A stretch of DNA of 8,393 nucleotides from contig JADGAE010000042.1 in assembly GCA_015232165.1 (NCBI GenBank), positions 1 to 8,393 of the forward strand. The letters are read 5' to 3'. Below, piece after piece: positions 1 through 6,833 of the stretch. The translations under genes were made by a program, and so were the position numbers. Origin of the DNA: Nitrospirota bacterium (GTDB lineage: Bacteria; Nitrospirota; Thermodesulfovibrionia; Thermodesulfovibrionales; Magnetobacteriaceae). The notes beneath the pieces were generated by a model that did not search any database, was not told where the DNA came from, and saw only the letters and a program-made list of their open reading frames with translations. Each line of letters starts with the position of its first letter. The stretch's first letter is position 1.

Positions 1-2
1 GC

Positions 3-8
3 CCTCCT
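3..8 (-). promoter_or_regulatory. Strong Shine-Dalgarno at the left edge, predicting a gene just outside
   Basis: Read on the minus strand, positions 17-1 are GCAAGAAAGAGGAGGGC, with a perfect AGGAGG at 8-3. A start codon is expected within a few bases beyond the left edge. This would be a fifth gene in line after pilC, pilS, pilR and the second kinase, about 135 bp downstream of the latter. Its product cannot be seen. Confidence 0.5.
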
Positions 9-23
9 CTTTCTTGCCTGAAA

Positions 24-54
24 GTATAGTTACCATGAGATATAAAGAGGATAC
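24..54. repeat. Second copy of one end of the MITE-like element
   Basis: The 31 bp beginning GTATAGTTACCATGA and ending AAAGAGGATAC match 6131-6161 (CTATAGCCACCATGA ... AAAGAAGATAC) at 25 of 31 positions without gaps. The sequence immediately outside this stretch differs from the copy near pilC. Either only the terminal module is shared, or the body of this copy diverged or lies in the opposite direction. It sits in the spacer after the kinase gene, so both copies are intergenic. Confidence 0.6.
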
Positions 55-86
55 AATTTAACTCAGGTCGTGTAATTTAAGGCAAC

Positions 87-113
87 TATAGCACGTTTCG
101 ATTGCGTGCAATA
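87..113 (-). repeat. Imperfect hairpin downstream of the PAS-GAF kinase gene
   Basis: TATAGCACG and CGTGCAATA pair at 8 of 9 positions around a 9 nt loop, 23 bp after the kinase stop. On the minus strand it is followed by GTTGCCTTAAATT, not a U-run, so it is at best a weak or factor-dependent terminator. Confidence 0.35.
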
Positions 114-135
114 CAAGAAAAGACAGACTCACAAC

Positions 136-1893
136 CTAAGGGGTAACGGGGCAGTAGCGCATCTCTTGCTCCATTGGCAGGTTAACGCAGAAAATGCAGC
201 CTTGTTGTCCGGGTTGGTTGTCTACGGTGATATCGCCGCCGTGGTCTTGAACGATCTTTTTGCTAAGAGGTAAGCCAAGTCCGGTCCCCCTGCCGATCTC
301 CTTGGTTGAAAAGAAGGGTTCAAAGATGTGGTCAATCTTATCCGGGTCGATCCCTGTCCCCGTGTCTGTCACTCTGACGACCACGTGCTGCCTTTGGTCT
401 ATAAGTACGGAGTCCGTACAAACCCCCAGGACCCCGCCATCGGGCATGGCATCTATCGCATTAGAGATGAGGTTGTCCATGACCTGTCGTATTTGGTTCT
501 TGTCTATGGGCACATCCGGCACGACATTGGCTGTTTTTTTCACAAGGATGTTTTTCTCACTACAGATGTCTGCGTAGTTCTTCAGGGACTCCTCCACAAC
601 ATGGTTTACGTTATAATACTGGAGATTCAACTGCGTGTTTTTTGCGTATGACAGTGCGTTTTTCAGGATCATCTCCAACCTGGTGACCTCGGTATATATA
701 ACCTCGGCGGACTGCTTCTCCCAACTGCCCTGCTGCATCAGCTTGTTCAACCGTCGGGCATACCCCCCAATGACCATCAAAGGGTTTCGTATTTCGTGGG
801 CAACGTTGGCCGAAAGCCTACCCAGGGCCGATAGCTTCTCAGACTGCATGAGGCGGTCATTTAGCCTCTGTTTTTCCTGTTCGTTCCCGTGCTTTTCGAT
901 GATACTTGCAGTGGCACTGCCCACGGCGGAGAGAAAATTTTCCTCGACGTTATCCCGACGATGCCCCTTATCCACATACAGGTTAATGACCCCCAGGAGC
1001 TGCCGCCCTGACAACACAGGGACACAGTAATGACCGTGCTCAAGCATGCCGTCATAATGAATGTCATGCCTGCAATCAATGTGATCAACAAAGACAAGCT
1101 GTTTGTCCCGGGCAGCACGACCACACAGACACGTACCATACGGGATGTTGTTGCACATCTGCAGGAGTCTGGCATCCAGACCATAGCTCACCGCCATCTT
1201 CAGGGATGTCCGGGCATCGTCTACGAGAAATATACACCCCTTTGACTGAATCCTGAGCCACGGGATCGACAGTATAAGTTCAAGGACACGTTGCAGTTGC
1301 TCCTTAAAAGACAGCGTGCTCAGAGAGACCATGAGTATCGAGTTTATAACCGTCTGTATGTGATAGTTGTCTCTTAGTTTCTCCTCTGCCTGGCTTCTTT
1401 CGGCTATCTCCGTCTTTAATCTCTCATTGGCGTTTGTAAGTTCTGCGGTGCGTCTGGCAACCCTTCCTTCAAGTTCGAGATTAACGCCGGCCATCTCCTC
1501 CCTGGTCTGTTCAAGCTCCGTGATGTCTCGCGAGATGCCTATGATGCCAATAATGTTACCGGTCTTATCGTACCACGGTATCTTTGTGGCAGAGATACAG
1601 ACCCGTTTGCCGTCTTTACGGACAAACTTCTCAACCACGCCTATCCTTGGCTGCCCGGTGCGTATTACCTCCTCTTCAATCTTTCTGCTGTGGTCGGCCT
1701 GCTCACCCGGGAGATAATCATAATCGGTCTTTCCGAGCATCTGTTGTGGTATGGTGCCGGAGTGTCCGGCCTTTGCCCGGTTGACCATTACAAATCTGCC
1801 TTCGGTATCCTTGAAGTAAATAGAATCAGGGATATTCTCCATCAACGCCCAAAGCAGCTCGTATTGTTCGTCCGGCTGTTTAATCGATTCCAT
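136..1893 (-). CDS. Soluble PAS-GAF sensor histidine kinase coupled to pilR
   Basis: A 585-residue cytoplasmic kinase with no membrane segment or signal peptide. Domains in order are PAS (about 12-127, ENIPDSIYFKDTEGRF and GISRDITE), a charged coiled coil (about 128-178), GAF (about 180-335), HisKA with H-box NVAHEIRNPL (His366), and an ATPase domain. That domain has N-box NLISNAIDAM (474-483), G1 DTGTGID (510-516), F-box FEPFFSTK and G2 GRGTGLGL (534-541). All catalytic motifs are present. The GAF is rich in Cys and His: C255 and C257 in GTCLCGRAA, C274, H276, H279, and HGHYC at 286-290. This suggests metal or redox binding but is unproven. Its ATG (1891-1893) overlaps the end of pilR by 14 nt with only a weak CAGG upstream, so it is probably translated by coupling. 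It has no receiver domain and no second regulator follows within the window. PilR is the obvious candidate partner, but this is inference. Confidence 0.93.
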   Translation of the reverse strand: MESIKQPDEQYELLWALMENIPDSIYFKDTEGRFVMVNRAKAGHSGTIPQQMLGKTDYDYLPGEQADHSRKIEEEVIRTGQPRIGVVEKFVRKDGKRVCISATKIPWYDKTGNIIGIIGISRDITELEQTREEMAGVNLELEGRVARRTAELTNANERLKTEIAERSQAEEKLRDNYHIQTVINSILMVSLSTLSFKEQLQRVLELILSIPWLRIQSKGCIFLVDDARTSLKMAVSYGLDARLLQMCNNIPYGTCLCGRAARDKQLVFVDHIDCRHDIHYDGMLEHGHYCVPVLSGRQLLGVINLYVDKGHRRDNVEENFLSAVGSATASIIEKHGNEQEKQRLNDRLMQSEKLSALGRLSANVAHEIRNPLMVIGGYARRLNKLMQQGSWEKQSAEVIYTEVTRLEMILKNALSYAKNTQLNLQYYNVNHVVEESLKNYADICSEKNILVKKTANVVPDVPIDKNQIRQVMDNLISNAIDAMPDGGVLGVCTDSVLIDQRQHVVVRVTDTGTGIDPDKIDHIFEPFFSTKEIGRGTGLGLPLSKKIVQDHGGDITVDNQPGQQGCIFCVNLPMEQEMRYCPVTP

Positions 1894-3265
1894 ACTTTTT
1901 TAACCTGTGTCTGAACTGCCTAAAGGATATGTTAAGCAGTCTGGCGGCATCCGTTTTAATACCCCCTGTGATCTCAAGTGATTTTTTCAGATAAGCCATC
2001 TCCATATCTTCGAGGATGCTGTCGAGGTTTACACCTTCAGGGTTTATGTTTATCTCTGAGGTTGACAACGCCATCACCTTGTGCACGATGTAGTGTTTGA
2101 TTTCGGCAGGGAGGTCGTTTACGCTTATAGTTGGGCTGTCGATAAAGGTCAGGAGTCTTTCTACGGAGTTCTCCAGCTCCCTTACATTGCCGCGCCAGGG
2201 GTAATTTATCATAATGTCCATGGCATCCTGAGAGAACCTTTTGTCTTTGCCCCCATGCTTTTCAAGGAAGTGCTCTACAAGCACCGGTATGTCTTCCCTT
2301 CGTTCCCTCAGAGGGGGGATCAGCACGGGGATGACGTTTAGTCTGTAGTAGAGGTCCGGTCTGAATCTTCCGGTTGTTGCCTCGTCTTGCAGGAACTTGT
2401 TTGTAGCCGATATGACCCTGACATCGACCGTGACATCCTTTGTGCCGCCAATCCTCCTGAAAGAGCCATCCTCCAGGACCCTGAGCAGTTTGGCCTGCAG
2501 AGACATTGGCATATCACCTATTTCATCAAGGAATATGGTACCGTTGTTGGCGACCTCAAAGAGCCCCTCCTTGTTGGAGGAGGCCCCCGTAAAAGCCCCC
2601 TTCATGTAACCAAACAACTCGCTCTCCAATAGCCCCTCGGGGAGGGCCGCACAGTTGATGGCCACAAAGTCCTTGCCGGTACGCTTACTGAGGTTATGCA
2701 CCGCACGCGCTATGAGTTCCTTGCCGCAGCCGCTCTCTCCCATTATGAGTACGTTGGAGTTGCTGTCGGCTACCTTTGGCAGGCTCATCAGGAGCTCCAG
2801 CATGGGCTTGCTCTTGCCGATGATGTTTTCCAGTCTGTAGGTGGAGAGTATCTGCTGTCTGAGATTTTTCACCTCTCGTTTTAGCAGACGTTTTTCGAGG
2901 GCGTTTTTGACGATCAGGCGGATTTCGTCGATCTTGAAGGGCTTGTTGATGTAGTCGTAGGCACCGAGCTTCATGGCCTCTATGGCATCCTCCGTGGTGC
3001 CAAAGGCCGTTATCATCAGCACTATAGTCTCCGGAGAGGTCTCCTTGACGGAGCGTAATACCGTAAAGCCATCGCTTTTGGGCATCCTGATATCCGTGAT
3101 GACTATGTCAAAGATGTCCTTTTTTATGACCTCTACCCCTTCGCTGCCATCATAGGCGGAGGAGACATCGTAGCCCTCCCCCTCCAGGAGCATCTTTAGG
3201 ATGTCGTTCATGCTCCTTTCGTCCTCAACGACCAGTATCTTGCCTTTACTGTTTATGTCTGTCAT
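1880..3265 (-). CDS. pilR: Sigma54-dependent response regulator PilR
   Basis: A 461-residue NtrC-type activator with three domains in order. The receiver domain (about 9-120) has an acidic pocket at Glu14-Asp15 region, phospho-acceptor Asp58 in ITDIRMPK, Thr86 and Lys108. The AAA+ domain (about 147-385) has Walker A GESGCGKE (176-183), sigma54-contact loop GAFTGA (223-228), Walker B GTIFLDEIGD (242-251) and the FRPDLYYRLN segment. A C-terminal Fis-type helix-turn-helix spans about 420-460. It should use ATP to remodel sigma54 polymerase at pilin or related promoters. The ATG at 3263-3265 is preferred: TTGAGGT lies 11 nt upstream, while the longer frame to 3301 needs a TTG and adds residues outside the receiver fold. 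It overlaps pilS by 20 nt, indicating coupled synthesis of kinase and regulator. Walker A has Cys180 where Thr is commonest, a tolerated variant. PilR is chosen over other NtrC-family names from the pilC-pilS context. Confidence 0.95.
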   Translation of the reverse strand: MTDINSKGKILVVEDERSMNDILKMLLEGEGYDVSSAYDGSEGVEVIKKDIFDIVITDIRMPKSDGFTVLRSVKETSPETIVLMITAFGTTEDAIEAMKLGAYDYINKPFKIDEIRLIVKNALEKRLLKREVKNLRQQILSTYRLENIIGKSKPMLELLMSLPKVADSNSNVLIMGESGCGKELIARAVHNLSKRTGKDFVAINCAALPEGLLESELFGYMKGAFTGASSNKEGLFEVANNGTIFLDEIGDMPMSLQAKLLRVLEDGSFRRIGGTKDVTVDVRVISATNKFLQDEATTGRFRPDLYYRLNVIPVLIPPLRERREDIPVLVEHFLEKHGGKDKRFSQDAMDIMINYPWRGNVRELENSVERLLTFIDSPTISVNDLPAEIKHYIVHKVMALSTSEININPEGVNLDSILEDMEMAYLKKSLEITGGIKTDAARLLNISFRQFRHRLKKYGID

Positions 3266-4838
3266 ATGGTAGAAATACCTCAAATACACTGCCCTTGCCA
3301 ACAGTGCTCACTACGTTTACCCTGCCGGAGTGTTCATGTACGATCCGGTACACCATGGCAAGACCCAACCCGCCACCACCACGCTTGGTAGTAAAAAAAG
3401 GGTAAAAAATCTTTTTTATTATATCAGGCTCTATACCGACACCATTATCCTTAAACCTTATTGTAACAAATTCCGACAATTGTTTCACTTCCACTTGCAC
3501 CTCACCCGTATCCGAACATGCCTGTATGGCATTAAGGCCCAGATTCCAAAACACCTGCCTCAGCTTATTGTCATCGGCCTCGATATAGACCTCATTGGCG
3601 ACAGAGGTTTTAATGACCACGTTATTGTTGGTTGAGACAAGTGCACGCAGCATTTCGATGGTTTCACCCAGTATTCTGCTTAAGGGTATGGTTTTAAACT
3701 CCGGGGGGCGGGGGTTGGAATACGTCAGAAAGTCGGTGATGATCCTGTTCATTCTGTCCATTTCAAGTATTGCTATGTCCATAATCCTCTTACGCTTGGT
3801 TTCATCGAGGGTGGCCTCTTTGAGCATCTCAATTGAGGAGCGGATGGAAGAGAGTGGGTTTCTGATTTCGTGTGCTATATTGGCGGCCATTTCACCGATG
3901 GCGGCAAGTTTTTCCTTTTCTTTCATCTCTCGTTCCATTTCAGCAAGCTTTGTGTGGTCCTCAAAGGTGAGCACATAGCCCATGACCTCGGCGATGTCGT
4001 TTCTGTGTTTGGAGATTTTTAGTTCGATGATCTTCTCATCCCCCCCGACGGTGATAACCCCCCGCAGGCGTCCAGTCTGGACAGGGGAGGGGATGAATCC
4101 AAAGACGTCCCAGATGGTCTTCTCTACGGCTCGTGCCTTCTTAAGCCCTGTGATCTGTTCAGCCGGACGGTTAAAGAGCATGATATTGCCGTCGGTGTCG
4201 GCATAGGAGAGTCCGCCGGGGATGTTTTCGATGACCTCCAGGTGAAAGGCATAGAGGTCGCGAAAGTCGCTTTCGCGTTTTTCCAGTGTATTAGAGGTCT
4301 TTTCAAGGTTTAGCAACAGGTGTCTGCCCAAAAAGGCCACCAGAAACATTGCCATGATATTGGCAAAGATATTGTAGAAGAAGTCCTTTGCGTTTAAGAC
4401 CTTGCTGAAGTGTATGCCGATAATCCCATAGAACTGCATGACGATCACTGAGCCATAGGTCAGGGCGCTGATGGCCGCTATGGAGAGCACCGGACGTCTG
4501 CCAAGCGTTATTCCGGCTCCTATAACGTTTACCAGGAGCATAAAGGAAAACCAACTCTCTATGCCTCCGGTTATTAAGATAAAGAGCATGATTAGTGCAA
4601 TATCTATGAGTATCTGTACGTAGGCAAAGACAAAGTAGCCCCGGGTAAGCTTCCTAAGCAGTAACAGATATACTATGGTCAACATGAAAATAAAGGCGGC
4701 AAACCAGGATAAGAACTGGGACTTCTCTACTATCAGGAAGTTCTTGTTATAGATATAGAACGACGCTACCAGGAGATAGGCAATAAACACCCGTGAGCCT
4801 ATCAGGGCCCTTATCTTCTTTGTTTGCTGTTGATGCAA
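3246..4838 (-). CDS. pilS: Sensor histidine kinase PilS
   Basis: A 530-residue membrane kinase expected to phosphorylate PilR. The N-terminal third has six hydrophobic segments at about 15-31, 43-61, 70-90, 95-112, 117-137 and 154-171 with very short loops, as in Pseudomonas and Myxococcus PilS, where the membrane domain is the sensor. A PAS domain follows at about 190-300 (ENIPGGLSYADTDGNIMLFN). The HisKA H-box IAHEIRNPLSSIRSS carries the phospho-accepting His323. The ATPase domain shows N-box NLGLNAIQA (432-440), G1 DNGVGI (464-469), F-box FYPFFTTK and G2 GGGGLGLAM (487-495), so it should be catalytically intact. The start is a TTG at 4836-4838, 7 nt after the pilC stop. No ATG lies upstream of the first membrane segment, and only a weak AAGTAG sequence precedes it, so translation is probably coupled to pilC. 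The exact start is less certain than the gene identity. Confidence 0.95.
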   Translation of the reverse strand: MHQQQTKKIRALIGSRVFIAYLLVASFYIYNKNFLIVEKSQFLSWFAAFIFMLTIVYLLLLRKLTRGYFVFAYVQILIDIALIMLFILITGGIESWFSFMLLVNVIGAGITLGRRPVLSIAAISALTYGSVIVMQFYGIIGIHFSKVLNAKDFFYNIFANIMAMFLVAFLGRHLLLNLEKTSNTLEKRESDFRDLYAFHLEVIENIPGGLSYADTDGNIMLFNRPAEQITGLKKARAVEKTIWDVFGFIPSPVQTGRLRGVITVGGDEKIIELKISKHRNDIAEVMGYVLTFEDHTKLAEMEREMKEKEKLAAIGEMAANIAHEIRNPLSSIRSSIEMLKEATLDETKRKRIMDIAILEMDRMNRIITDFLTYSNPRPPEFKTIPLSRILGETIEMLRALVSTNNNVVIKTSVANEVYIEADDNKLRQVFWNLGLNAIQACSDTGEVQVEVKQLSEFVTIRFKDNGVGIEPDIIKKIFYPFFTTKRGGGGLGLAMVYRIVHEHSGRVNVVSTVGKGSVFEVFLPYDRHKQ

Positions 4839-4845
4839 TATGCTA

Positions 4846-5952
4846 CTACTTAATAAGCGTAATCATCTTGAATATTGGCAGGTACATTGCAACGACGGTA
4901 AAGCCCACAGTACCACCAAGGAAGACTATCATCATAGGTTCCATGGCAGCGGTGAGGTTAGCCACGGCGTTGTCAACCTCTTCATCGTAAAAGTCTGCCA
5001 CCTTACTGAGCATATTGTCCAGGGCGCCGGTGGCCTCACCGATACCAACCATGCTGGTGACCATTGGGGGGAAGACGGGTATGAGTTTCAGGGGTTCGGC
5101 CAGGGGTTGTCCTTCTATGACGGCGCTTTTTATGGAGACAATGGACCTTTCTATGACCTTGTTTCCTGCCGTTTTTGCGGTATTTTCCAGTGCCTCTATG
5201 ATTGGCACACCGCTTGAGATAAGGGTTCCCAGGGTCCTGGTAAACTTGGCCACGGCGACCTTTTTTATCAGGGGGCCAAATACGGGGAGCTTTAATAGTA
5301 TTTTATCTATGGCGAGGCGTCCATTGTCCGTGCGCCGTATCTGTTTTATTGCATAGACGGCTGCCGTGGTAAACACCACGATCATAGCCCCGCCCCAGCC
5401 CGCGATAAAGTTACTCATTGCTATGATCAAACGCGTAGGCCCCGGGAGCGTTCCGCCGAGCTGGGCAAACATCTTGGCAAAGACGGGGACAACGAAGACC
5501 ATGATTACACCGATACAAATGGCCGCTATGGATATAACAACGGCAGGATAGGTCATAGCCCCTTTGACCTTTTTCTTTAGCCGCATAGATTTTTCCATAT
5601 AGTCTGCAAGCCTTTGCAGTACAGTGTCCAGGATACCTCCGGCCTCACCGGCCTGCACCATACCCCCATAGAGGTCATCAAAGACCCGTGGGTGTTTGCC
5701 GATGGCCTCCGCAAACGTAGAACCGCCCTCTACGTCTATCTTCATCGATCTGATAACGTCCTTCAGCTTGTCGCTTTCGGTCTGTGCTGCCAGTATATCG
5801 AGGGCCTGGACAAGGGGCAAACCCGCGTCTATCATGGTTGAAAACTGCCTCGTAAAGACCACTATATCCTTTGTTGATATGCTTCCTCCTCCAAACTTAA
5901 ACCCCCTCTTTTTAGCTTTTGTTTCGGCAGTCTTTAATTTATCATCGGCCAT
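4846..5952 (-). CDS. pilC: Type IV pilus inner-membrane platform protein PilC (GspF family)
   Basis: A 368-residue protein with the duplicated T2SSF architecture of PilC/GspF, the membrane platform that couples cytoplasmic assembly ATPases to pilin polymerisation. The first domain starts at about residue 28 with FTRQFSTMIDAGLPLVQALD (33-52) and includes the AGEAGGIL signature (101-108). The second repeats it with FTRTLGTLISSGVPIIEALE (237-256) and GIGEATGALD (303-312). Three hydrophobic segments at about 136-158, 175-202 and 338-361 fit the family. It is a little shorter than typical PilC (about 400), mainly at the N-terminus. I chose the ATG at 5950-5952 because GGAG lies 7-8 nt upstream. 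A longer frame adding MYYYYKK would put its codons over the likely -10 box. The basic, Gly-rich linker before domain one is normal. Followed by pilS, pilR; paired ATPase genes pilB/pilT are not in the window. Confidence 0.96.
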   Translation of the reverse strand: MADDKLKTAETKAKKRGFKFGGGSISTKDIVVFTRQFSTMIDAGLPLVQALDILAAQTESDKLKDVIRSMKIDVEGGSTFAEAIGKHPRVFDDLYGGMVQAGEAGGILDTVLQRLADYMEKSMRLKKKVKGAMTYPAVVISIAAICIGVIMVFVVPVFAKMFAQLGGTLPGPTRLIIAMSNFIAGWGGAMIVVFTTAAVYAIKQIRRTDNGRLAIDKILLKLPVFGPLIKKVAVAKFTRTLGTLISSGVPIIEALENTAKTAGNKVIERSIVSIKSAVIEGQPLAEPLKLIPVFPPMVTSMVGIGEATGALDNMLSKVADFYDEEVDNAVANLTAAMEPMMIVFLGGTVGFTVVAMYLPIFKMITLIK

Positions 5953-5976
5953 AAAACCACTCCTTCGTTTTTTATA

Positions 5977-6005
5977 ATAATAATACATTTTTGTCCATGT
6001 GTCAG
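5977..6005 (-). promoter_or_regulatory. Candidate sigma70-type promoter for the pilC operon
   Basis: On the minus strand a -35 box CTGACA (6005-6000, 5 of 6 to TTGACA) is separated by exactly 17 nt from a -10 box TATTAT (5982-5977, 5 of 6 to TATAAT). Transcription would begin near 5970, leaving a short leader with the GGAG ribosome-binding site before the pilC ATG at 5952. The -35 box coincides with the direct-repeat flank of the MITE-like element and its first base. Read by eye; not tested. Confidence 0.5.
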
Positions 6006-6162
6006 TATCCTCTCAAAAAAACATGGTAATTTTCCTCTCATAACCTCAGAAGATAGATTCCCGCTTTTGCGGCAATGACGGTAACAGGTGTTGTCATTCC
6101 TGCGCAAGCAGGAATCCAGGACGTGTAGAACTATAGCCACCATGAAGTATAAAGAAGATACC
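6005..6162. mobile_element. MITE-like palindromic element between nitroreductase and pilC genes
   Basis: About 158 bp with nested inverted symmetry. The ends pair as imperfect terminal inverted repeats: GTATC...CATGGT at 6005-6027 against the complement of ACCATG...GATAC at 6139-6161, 16 of 23 positions by hand alignment with no gaps. Inside, 6056-6079 and 6093-6116 form a second inverted pair (about 19 of 24 matches) around a 13 bp spacer. The second arm itself folds into a perfect 8 bp stem with a GCAA loop (6096-6115). TGTGTCA flanks the element directly on both sides (5998-6004 and 6163-6169), a possible 7 bp target duplication. It encodes no convincing protein. A related end is present at 24-54. 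Non-autonomous MITE or REP-type repeat is my reading; the transposase family is unknown. Confidence 0.65.
6096..6115. repeat. Perfect 8-bp stem-loop inside the MITE-like element
   Basis: ATTCCTGC, loop GCAA, then GCAGGAAT. It would form a stable hairpin in RNA of either strand. No U-tract follows on the minus-strand transcript, so it is not a canonical intrinsic terminator, although it could slow polymerase or protect the 3' end of the nitroreductase mRNA. Confidence 0.7.
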
Positions 6163-6175
6163 TGTGTCATACCCT

Positions 6176-6790
6176 TTATCCTATGTACTGGACGATCTCG
6201 TCAAAGGGCAGCCTGTATATAGGAGGCTGAGGGTCTTTTCTGTACCCCAACGGTATGACTAAGGCTATGTCCTCTTTGGCGGGATCAATTTGCAGTACAT
6301 CCCCGACCTTACGGGGCTCAAAGCCGCCAATGGGGCAGGAGTCTATGCCGATAAACGCGGCGGCCGTCATCATATTGGCAGCCGCTATGTGACACTGCAT
6401 AATGCTCCAGGACAACACGTCTGTTTGCCTGTAGTAGGATTCGTAAAACTGCACTATCCACTGGTAGATATCGGGGGGATAATTCCTACGCTTAAACATC
6501 TTATTGACATAATCACTGCCGGGTGTCAACTCTTGCACCTTTGCGACGATTGAGACCACCACGCTGCATGTTGTCAACTGCTGTTGGTTGAAACAACCGG
6601 CCATCAGTTGCTGCTTTAGCACACTCGACCTTGCAATTATAAATCTCCACTGTTCCAACCCAAAGGAAGATGGAGAAAGCCGACCCGCCTCAAGGATAAA
6701 CCTCAGGTCCTCTTCCGATACCTCCCTTGACTGATCAAACACCTTACACGCATGCCTGTACTGCAAGGCCCTCAAAAGCGATTCTCTCAT
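6176..6790 (-). CDS. Nitroreductase-family FMN oxidoreductase (RdxA/NfsB-like)
   Basis: A 204-residue single-domain protein, the usual size for the NfsB/RdxA branch of FMN-dependent NAD(P)H nitroreductases. These are cytoplasmic homodimers that reduce nitro-aromatics, quinones or flavin. The N-terminal FMN-phosphate motif RHACK is at residues 12-16 and SPSSFGLEQW at 39-48. The second flavin region, GIDSCPIGGFEPRKVGDVL, is at 148-166 and an LGYR motif at 181-184. From memory of the family, RHACKVFD and DSCPIGGF match Helicobacter RdxA (RHSCKMFD, DSCIIGGF) better than E. coli NfsB, including a Cys just before the PIGGF/IIGGF loop (Cys152 here). The ATG at 6788-6790 has GGAGGT 12 nt upstream, a strong but slightly distant ribosome-binding site, and no in-frame start lies between. 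It begins 43 bp after the acidic gene. The physiological substrate cannot be told from sequence. Confidence 0.93.
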   Translation of the reverse strand: MRESLLRALQYRHACKVFDQSREVSEEDLRFILEAGRLSPSSFGLEQWRFIIARSSVLKQQLMAGCFNQQQLTTCSVVVSIVAKVQELTPGSDYVNKMFKRRNYPPDIYQWIVQFYESYYRQTDVLSWSIMQCHIAAANMMTAAAFIGIDSCPIGGFEPRKVGDVLQIDPAKEDIALVIPLGYRKDPQPPIYRLPFDEIVQYIG

Positions 6791-6796
6791 AACACA

Positions 6797-6808
6797 AAAT
6801 ATACCTCC
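6797..6808 (-). promoter_or_regulatory. Shine-Dalgarno sequence of the nitroreductase gene
   Basis: The minus strand reads GAGGAGGT about 12 nt before the ATG at 6790. It is nearly a perfect anti-16S match. The spacing is longer than the usual 5-9 nt, but it fixes this ATG as the best start. Confidence 0.6.
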
Positions 6809-6833
6809 TCTATGCGTATTATCTACCGAATCA

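Noticed and set aside
87..113. Intrinsic terminator after the kinase gene
   Set aside because: A hairpin is present but no T-run follows on the minus strand, so it is listed only as an imperfect hairpin.
1..135. Sigma54 promoter for a downstream pilin gene
   Set aside because: I looked for GG-N10-GC on the minus strand with TGGCAC/TTGC character and found no acceptable match. A TTGCAC-15 nt-TATAGT pair is too weak and too closely spaced to list as a promoter.
1880..3301. Longer pilR start at 3301
   Set aside because: It would use TTG and add 12 residues unlike a receiver N-terminus. The ATG at 3265 with upstream GAGGT fits better.
4846..5988. Longer pilC beginning MYYYYKKRRSGF
   Set aside because: The extra codons overlie the likely -10 box, and a well-spaced GGAG precedes the internal ATG at 5952.
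5934..6170. A 78-residue minus-strand frame across the intergenic gap
   Set aside because: It is made from the palindromic element (the SCLRRND-type translation common to such repeats), has no good ribosome-binding site and runs into pilC out of frame.
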